10,724 nucleotides of DNA, from contig CAMPGG010000099.1 in assembly GCA_946885335.1 (NCBI GenBank), positions 1 to 10,724 of the forward strand. Direction: 5' to 3'. Origin of the DNA: an uncultured Chitinophagaceae bacterium (lineage in GTDB: Bacteria > Bacteroidota > Bacteroidia > Chitinophagales > Chitinophagaceae). The notes under the pieces were generated by a model. It saw nothing but the letters and a program-made list of their open reading frames with translations, did no database searches and was not told the origin of the DNA. Position numbers and translations under genes: made by a program. Below, piece by piece: positions 6,618 to 10,724 of this stretch. Numbering within the stretch: the stretch's first letter is position 1; every line of letters starts with the position of its first letter.

Positions 6618-7850
6618 ATGGACCCAAAAAACATTCAAATCAGGGATTATACATATACCCTTCCCGAAGACCAAATTGCCTGGTTTCCTTTAGAACAAAG
6701 AGATGCTTCCCGTTTATTAATATTCAGGGATGGAGAAATAACGGAAGATTTTTACTACAACCTTTCTAAACATATTCCTGCAGAAAGCTTAATGGTTTTT
6801 AATAACACCAAAGTTTTGGAAGCCCGGATACTTTTTCAAAAGCCAACGGGGGGCGTTATTGAAATATTTTGCCTGGAGCCTGAAGGGCAGCCAGATATTA
6901 CCACTGCCATGGAACAGCAGGAAAAAGTTTTATGGAAATGTTTAATAGGCGGCGCATCCAAGTGGAAACATGGACAGGTTTTGCAGAAAAAAATTTCCAC
7001 CCAGCAACAGGATATTTTATTAGAGGCGAGATATATTGAAAAAAAACAGGACCATTTTATCATTGAATTAAGCTGGTCACCAGCAACACTTTCATTTGCA
7101 GCCGTGCTGCACGAAGCGGGTGCCATTCCTTTACCGCCTTATATAAAAAGAGAAGCATCGCAAAGCGATGAAGAAAGATATCAAACGATCTATGCCCGCT
7201 ACCTGGGATCAGTTGCGGCGCCTACAGCCGGTCTGCATTTCACAGAATCAGTAATGAATAGTTTTAAAACAAAAAACATCAATCATGATTTTGTAACACT
7301 GCATGTGGGAGCTGGTACATTTAAACCGGTTAAAAGTGAAACGCTGGGAGATCATGAAATGCATGCGGAATATTTCCAGGTTAGTGCAGCACTGATCCGC
7401 CAGTTAGCAGAAACAGAAAAAAGAACAAGAATAGCAGTAGGCACTACAACTTTGCGGACATTAGAAAGTTTGTACTGGTTAGGCGTAAAAGTTTTCCAGG
7501 ATAAAAATATTGACGCAGAAGAATTAGTGTTGGATCAATGGGAAGCAACAGCATTAAATCGTTTATCCATTACTGTTAAAGAATCGCTTGATGCATTATT
7601 AAAGTGGATGGAAAAACGTGAACTTGAAACGTTTTTTTCTAAAACGCAGTTGATCATTACGCCAGGATATGAAGTAAAGATGGCTGATGCCCTGGTCACG
7701 AATTTTCATCAGCCCCAATCTACTTTATTACTAATCGTGGCTGCTATTGCGGGTGATGATTGGAAAAAAATTTATGAATATGCACTGGAAAATAAATTCC
7801 GCTTTTTAAGCTATGGCGATGGAAGTCTTATCTGGATAAAACGTAACTAA
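6618..7850 (+). CDS. queA: QueA, S-adenosylmethionine:tRNA ribosyltransferase-isomerase
   Basis: This cytoplasmic enzyme transfers and isomerises the ribosyl group of S-adenosylmethionine onto preQ1-modified tRNA, making epoxyqueuosine at wobble position 34. Family motifs are clear: FNNTKVLEARI (61-71), the PLPPYIKR segment (171-178), APTAGLHFTE (201-210), HVGAGTFKPV (229-238), EMHAEYF (247-253), GTTTLRTLESL (275-285) and TNFHQPQSTLLLIVAA (361-376). At 410 residues it is longer than the roughly 340-360 of E. coli and Bacillus enzymes; much of the extra length appears to lie around residues 85-150 and 285-340. The ATG at 6618-6620 has no good Shine-Dalgarno. It is divergent from mraZ and convergent with the histidine kinase gene, whose stop is 3 bp away. 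No other queuosine genes are in view. Confidence 0.97.
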   Translation: MDPKNIQIRDYTYTLPEDQIAWFPLEQRDASRLLIFRDGEITEDFYYNLSKHIPAESLMVFNNTKVLEARILFQKPTGGVIEIFCLEPEGQPDITTAMEQQEKVLWKCLIGGASKWKHGQVLQKKISTQQQDILLEARYIEKKQDHFIIELSWSPATLSFAAVLHEAGAIPLPPYIKREASQSDEERYQTIYARYLGSVAAPTAGLHFTESVMNSFKTKNINHDFVTLHVGAGTFKPVKSETLGDHEMHAEYFQVSAALIRQLAETEKRTRIAVGTTTLRTLESLYWLGVKVFQDKNIDAEELVLDQWEATALNRLSITVKESLDALLKWMEKRELETFFSKTQLIITPGYEVKMADALVTNFHQPQSTLLLIVAAIAGDDWKKIYEYALENKFRFLSYGDGSLIWIKRN

Positions 7851-7853
7851 AGT

Positions 7854-9188
7854 TTATTTTTTTAATGGCAATGTCAAAGTAAAACAACTGCCTTTGCCCA
7901 ATACGCTTTCCACTTTAATTTCACCATGATGCCCTTCGACCATTGTTTTTACATAACTTAATCCAAGACCAAATCCTTTAACGTTATGCAGGTTACCGGT
8001 ATGTGCACGATAAAATTTTTCAAAAATTCTTTTAACGGTTTCGCGGTTCATTCCAATACCATTATCCTCTAAACGGATAACCAAATTTTTGTTATCAGAT
8101 TTGGTGCAGACTTTTATAACCGGCGGCACATTTTCTTTGGAATATTTTATAGAATTATCAACCAGGTTATTTAACAGGTTTGGAAAATGCACTTCATCTG
8201 CTTCAATCAGGTCGCTTGTCGCATCCATCTTAACTTCTAACCTTCCGTTCTTATCCTGTAATTGTAATGTAAAATTATCGAGCACATCCGCCAGCACTTC
8301 GTGTGCATGAACAGGTTTCAAATTTAACCTCACTTCCTTTCTATCCATTAACGCAGCACGCAAAATGGTTTCTACCTGGCGGTTCATCCTTTGATTCTCT
8401 TCTTTGATAATGTTGCTGAAGTAGGTCATCTTCTCTCCATCAAATCGAACCTTGTCATTTCGCAATGCATCAACGGCTAATGAAATTGTTGCCAGTGGCG
8501 TTTTAAATTCATGCGTCATGTTATTAATGAAATCATTCTTTATCTCACTCATCTTTTTCTGACGAAGCATGGTTGCAACGGTAAGATAGAATGCAGCAAC
8601 AATGATGATGGTAAATATAATGGCAGAAGTAATAGGCAACCTTAATGACTTGTAAACGATTTCCTGCAAATCAGGAACAATTACGATCAGGATTTCATCC
8701 GGCGTAAGATTTTCTGCAGCTGACCCACTGGGAGAAATAAGCGGGTAAATATATTGGTAGTTATTGATGCTGTCGGCAAACATCCGGGCAAAATTGGATG
8801 ATTGCCTTTCAATATAATTCATCATCCCCCTGGAACTGATGGTTGCTAAAGCAAACTCAAATGGAGTGTCTTCCATTTTAGAAGCTACAAATGCAGCTTT
8901 GATCTTTTCATTTATTTCCTGGGTTGTAAATCGTTGTCCAACTGTAACCGGGCGAATAAGTTCAAGTGAAAAATTATCTGATGGAAAGATACGCGGCGTT
9001 GGTGTTGAGTAACTTCCTTTATGCTGTGCCAGGTCAGAACCAACAAGTAAGGTAGCATCTACAACTCTTTGCTTTACCTGCTCTTCTCTTAATAAAACCA
9101 TGTTCTTTAACCAGCTTAACTGGATAATGATGATACCAATTAACGATAAAGTGATCAGAACAATAATGACAGGAAAAATACGCTTCAC
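7854..9188 (-). CDS. Membrane sensor histidine kinase (two-component system)
   Basis: This is a two-component sensor kinase of 444 residues. It has an N-terminal membrane segment (about 5-26), a roughly 155-residue extracytoplasmic sensor region of no recognised family (about 28-184), a second membrane segment (about 185-207), then a HisKA dimerisation domain with the phospho-acceptor His226 in NMTHEFKTPL. The HATPase_c domain shows an N box NLLNNLVDNSIKYS (337-350), DNGIGM (375-380), IFEKFYRAH (388-396) and GFGLGLSYVK (405-414). It ends soon after, with no receiver domain. The start is GTG (9186-9188): no in-frame ATG exists upstream before a stop, and the next ATG (residue 30) would remove the first membrane segment. 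No response regulator gene is visible beside it, so its partner and signal are unknown. It converges with queA. Confidence 0.93.
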   Translation of the reverse strand: MKRIFPVIIVLITLSLIGIIIIQLSWLKNMVLLREEQVKQRVVDATLLVGSDLAQHKGSYSTPTPRIFPSDNFSLELIRPVTVGQRFTTQEINEKIKAAFVASKMEDTPFEFALATISSRGMMNYIERQSSNFARMFADSINNYQYIYPLISPSGSAAENLTPDEILIVIVPDLQEIVYKSLRLPITSAIIFTIIIVAAFYLTVATMLRQKKMSEIKNDFINNMTHEFKTPLATISLAVDALRNDKVRFDGEKMTYFSNIIKEENQRMNRQVETILRAALMDRKEVRLNLKPVHAHEVLADVLDNFTLQLQDKNGRLEVKMDATSDLIEADEVHFPNLLNNLVDNSIKYSKENVPPVIKVCTKSDNKNLVIRLEDNGIGMNRETVKRIFEKFYRAHTGNLHNVKGFGLGLSYVKTMVEGHHGEIKVESVLGKGSCFTLTLPLKK

Positions 9189-9243
9189 GCAAAAAAAATT
9201 TGGCCTTGAAGATAATGTGTTTTAAATAACAGCAAAATCCACG

Positions 9244-9271
9244 CAAAGGTAAATGCCATCATGTTGGCAAA
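9244..9271 (-). promoter_or_regulatory. Candidate promoter of the histidine kinase gene
   Basis: On the minus strand TACCTTTG (9251-9244) matches the Bacteroidota -7 consensus TAnnTTTG exactly. TTTG (9271-9268) lies 16 bases upstream, slightly shorter than the usual spacer. A transcript from here would have a leader of roughly 50 bases before the GTG start at 9188. Confidence 0.45.
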
Positions 9272-9344
9272 GATTATAATCCTGGTTACTTGTTTTATTT
9301 TAACATCTGTTTATATTTACTATGTGATCAAAGCCGCAGTTTAA
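9261..9344 (+). CDS. Possible 27-residue hydrophobic membrane microprotein
   Basis: ATG at 9261-9263 opens a 27-codon frame ending in TAA at 9342-9344. The product begins MLAKIIILVTCFILT, continues hydrophobic with aromatic residues (VYIYYVI), and ends with a Lys and small residues: the shape of a single membrane span with a basic residue near each end. AAAGG (9245-9249) lies 11 bases before the ATG as a possible ribosome site, but the same bases form the -7 element of the opposite-strand promoter. The ORF fills much of the gap between the kinase gene and yqgE and lies upstream of yqgE on the same strand. AT-rich intergenic DNA often encodes such peptides by chance, so this is a candidate only; I recognise no family. 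Confidence 0.3.
   Translation: MLAKIIILVTCFILTSVYIYYVIKAAV
9290..9319 (+). promoter_or_regulatory. Candidate yqgE promoter
   Basis: TTG (9290-9292) is followed after 19 bases by TATATTTA (9312-9319), one mismatch from TAnnTTTG. Transcription would begin around 9325 and leave a leader of about 70 bases before the yqgE ATG. It lies inside the 27-codon ORF, so the two readings compete unless the small ORF is expressed from further upstream. Confidence 0.35.
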
Positions 9345-9396
9345 GGGTTTTATTTGTCTGAAAAGAGAGTACGCTTATTCATTAAAACCGAATATT

Positions 9397-9948
9397 ATGA
9401 TTGATCCGGCGCCGGGCATATTATTGATTTCAGATCCGTTTTTAAAAGATCCTAATTTTTTACGCACCGTTGTTTTTTTGTGCGAACACCAGGAAGAAGG
9501 CAGTTTTGGATTTGTTTTAAACAGGCCATATATAAACACCATTGATGAATTGATACCGGAATTGACCGGTCATGCTTTACCGGTTTATTATGGCGGACCG
9601 GTTCAAAAAGACACTATCCATTTTCTGCATCAATATCCGGACGACATACCCGGTGGTGTTGAAGTAATGAAAGACATTTATTGGGGAGGTGAGTTTGATA
9701 AAGTGGTAGAATTGATTTTGGAAGATAAAATTGATCCGGATAAAATTCGATTTTTCATTGGGTATTCAGGCTGGAGTGATGGACAACTGGATGATGAAAT
9801 AAAAGAAAAAACCTGGCTAACGGCAGAGGCTACCCGAAAATTGGTTTTTCATTCAAAATCAGATGAGGTATGGAAAGACAGTTTAAGACACCTGGGTGGG
9901 GAATTTGAAATGATGATCAATTACCCGATTGATCCGCAATTGAATTAA
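9397..9948 (+). CDS. yqgE: YqgE/AlgH family protein (UPF0301), function not established
   Basis: The 183-residue soluble protein matches the conserved YqgE/AlgH family in length and motifs: PGILLISDPFLKDPNF (6-21), GSFGFVLNRP (35-44), YYGGPVQ (64-70), FFIGYSGWSDGQLDDE (119-134), and the C-terminal VWKDSLRHLGG (158-168) and DPQLN ending (179-183). The biochemical role of the family is unknown. The name AlgH comes from an alginate-regulation report in Pseudomonas, and transfer of that role here is not justified. I see no signal peptide or membrane segment, so it should be cytoplasmic. The start ATG (9397-9399) directly precedes the family's conserved N-terminus and has no clear Shine-Dalgarno. 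The following thuA-like gene is on the same strand 53 bp away and may be co-transcribed. Confidence 0.95.
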   Translation: MIDPAPGILLISDPFLKDPNFLRTVVFLCEHQEEGSFGFVLNRPYINTIDELIPELTGHALPVYYGGPVQKDTIHFLHQYPDDIPGGVEVMKDIYWGGEFDKVVELILEDKIDPDKIRFFIGYSGWSDGQLDDEIKEKTWLTAEATRKLVFHSKSDEVWKDSLRHLGGEFEMMINYPIDPQLN

Positions 9949-9958
9949 TGAAATAGGT

Positions 9959-9982
9959 TAAGGATAAAAATCAAGATCCTTA
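9959..9982 (+). other. Small inverted repeat between yqgE and the thuA-like gene
   Basis: TAAGGAT (9959-9965) and ATCCTTA (9976-9982) are perfect inverted complements, giving a 7-bp stem with a 10-base loop starting 11 bp after the yqgE stop. No T-run follows, so it does not look like an intrinsic terminator. It could be an RNA-processing or translation-control hairpin, or a chance palindrome. Confidence 0.35.
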
Positions 9983-10001
9983 TGAAACAAAATACAAATT
10001 G

Positions 10002-10715
10002 ATGCATACCATATTGGTTTTACTTCCATTTATACTGTCGTTTTTTTCTTGCGAACAAAAACAGGATCAAAGAATTTTGGTTTTTTCTAAAACAGAAAAA
10101 TTTCGCCACACTTCTATACCAGCTGCGAAACTTGCCATATTAAAATTGGGGATAGATAATCATTTTAAAGTAGACACAACTGAAAATGCTGACTTGTTTA
10201 ATGAAGCTTCGCTTGAAAAATATGCCGCAGTTGTATTCTTACATACCACGGGAAACGTATTGAATGATAAACAGGAACTGGCATTTAAAAAATACATACA
10301 GGCAGGTGGTGGTTATGCGGGCATTCATGCAGCTGCCGATACAGAATATGATTGGGAATGGTATGGTAAACTGGCTGGCGCCTATTTTCAGAATCACCCG
10401 GAAATACAAGCGGCCACACTTAACATCATTGATAACGCACATGCATCAACGAAACATTTACCTGCCAAATGGAACAGGACAGATGAATGGTACAATTTTA
10501 AAAACCTGAATCCGGATGTAAAAATTATCATGACTATTGATGAATCATCTTATACCGGCGGAACAATGAATAACAATCACCCCATGTCCTGGTATCATGC
10601 ATTTGATGGCGGACGTTCTTTTTATACGGCATTGGGACATACAGAAGCATCCTGGTCAGAAACTTTATTCTTACAACATGTATTGGGTGGAATTAAATAT
10701 GCGATGGGAAAGTGA
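10002..10715 (+). CDS. ThuA-domain protein, probable lipoprotein
   Basis: The protein has the ThuA family pattern (class I glutamine-amidotransferase-like fold, named for trehalose utilisation; many members are poorly characterised and tied to carbohydrate metabolism). From ATG 10002-10004 it has 237 residues: a hydrophobic leader ending FFSC (Cys17), then RILVFSKTEKFRHTSIPAA (24-42), AAVVFLHTTG (75-84), YIQAGGGYAGIHAAADTEYD (98-117), NHPE (131-134), RTDEWYNF (159-166), PMSWYHAFDGGRSFYTALGH (194-213) and GGIKYAMG (229-236). Cys17 after FFS suggests lipidation, though the lipobox is imperfect and the leader lacks the usual basic residues. A TTG one codon upstream (9999-10001) is an alternative start. 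A six-codon ORF (ATG 9982) ends at TGA 10000-10002, sharing one base with this ATG, so the true N-terminus may be disturbed by a frameshift. The substrate is unknown. Confidence 0.88.
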   Translation: MHTILVLLPFILSFFSCEQKQDQRILVFSKTEKFRHTSIPAAKLAILKLGIDNHFKVDTTENADLFNEASLEKYAAVVFLHTTGNVLNDKQELAFKKYIQAGGGYAGIHAAADTEYDWEWYGKLAGAYFQNHPEIQAATLNIIDNAHASTKHLPAKWNRTDEWYNFKNLNPDVKIIMTIDESSYTGGTMNNNHPMSWYHAFDGGRSFYTALGHTEASWSETLFLQHVLGGIKYAMGK

Positions 10716-10724
10716 GTAGTAAGA

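Noticed and set aside
6370..6627. 85-codon minus-strand ORF across the mraZ-queA intergenic region
   Set aside because: It lacks any recognisable domain and overlaps the queA start and the regulatory sites; composition fits intergenic DNA.
6598..6640. preQ1 riboswitch before queA, suggested by the small hairpin ACAGC/GCTGT followed by an A-run
   Set aside because: The hairpin is weak, the A-rich tail lies inside the coding sequence and the conserved preQ1 loop bases are not present.
7826..7865. Intrinsic terminator after queA, from TTAT-CTGG-ATAA and a downstream T-run
   Set aside because: The stem is only about 4 A/T-rich pairs and is separated from the T-run, so a terminator is not supported.
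9034..9246. 70-codon minus-strand ORF overlapping the 5' end of the kinase gene
   Set aside because: It is a shifted-frame shadow of the kinase coding region, with no family features.
1..10724. Defence system, prophage, insertion sequence or CRISPR array
   Set aside because: All long coding regions belong to housekeeping or common families, and no transposase, integrase, terminal inverted repeat or spaced-repeat array was found by eye.

Overview
The window is chromosomal DNA of a member of the Bacteroidota, most likely Chitinophagaceae or a close relative. This is inferred from several things: a minus-strand division and cell wall (dcw) cluster in the order mraZ, rsmH, ftsL-like, ftsI with a PASTA domain, murE, mraY, with no murF between murE and mraY; a long (410-residue) QueA; a ThuA-domain secreted protein; weak or absent Shine-Dalgarno sequences; promoter-like sites of the TTG / TAnnTTTG type; and AT-rich, compact gene spacing. 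No mobile elements, CRISPR arrays, tRNA or rRNA genes were seen.

Layout. Positions 1-6338 (minus strand) hold the start of a dcw operon, read right to left: mraZ (MraZ regulator), rsmH (16S rRNA methyltransferase), an FtsL-like division protein, ftsI (division transpeptidase, TTG start), murE (adds the third stem-peptide residue, predicted meso-diaminopimelate) and mraY (lipid I synthase, cut by the window edge). Gaps are 14-19 bp, except for 70 bp between rsmH and ftsL, where a short imperfect direct repeat sits. Positions 6339-6617 are a divergent intergenic region. It carries three GTG-starting pentamers at exact 10-bp steps (a likely MraZ operator) overlapping a promoter-like pair, plus one perfect and two near-perfect DnaA-box sequences.

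Positions 6618-7850 (plus) encode QueA of queuosine synthesis. It converges with a membrane sensor histidine kinase (7854-9188, minus, GTG start), with only 3 bp between the stop codons. Positions 9189-9396 are a second divergent region with candidate promoters for both sides and a 27-codon hydrophobic small ORF. Positions 9397-9948 encode a YqgE/AlgH family protein, followed by a probable ThuA-like lipoprotein (10002-10715).

The left two thirds work together: MurE and MraY make peptidoglycan precursor, FtsI crosslinks it at the septum with the FtsL-like protein as a divisome scaffold, and MraZ probably controls the operon. The right third looks like unrelated housekeeping genes. I see no convincing new multi-gene system. 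The points most worth a second look are the regulatory architecture at 6371-6554, the tiny ORF at 9261-9344 and the possible frameshift at the start of the ThuA gene.
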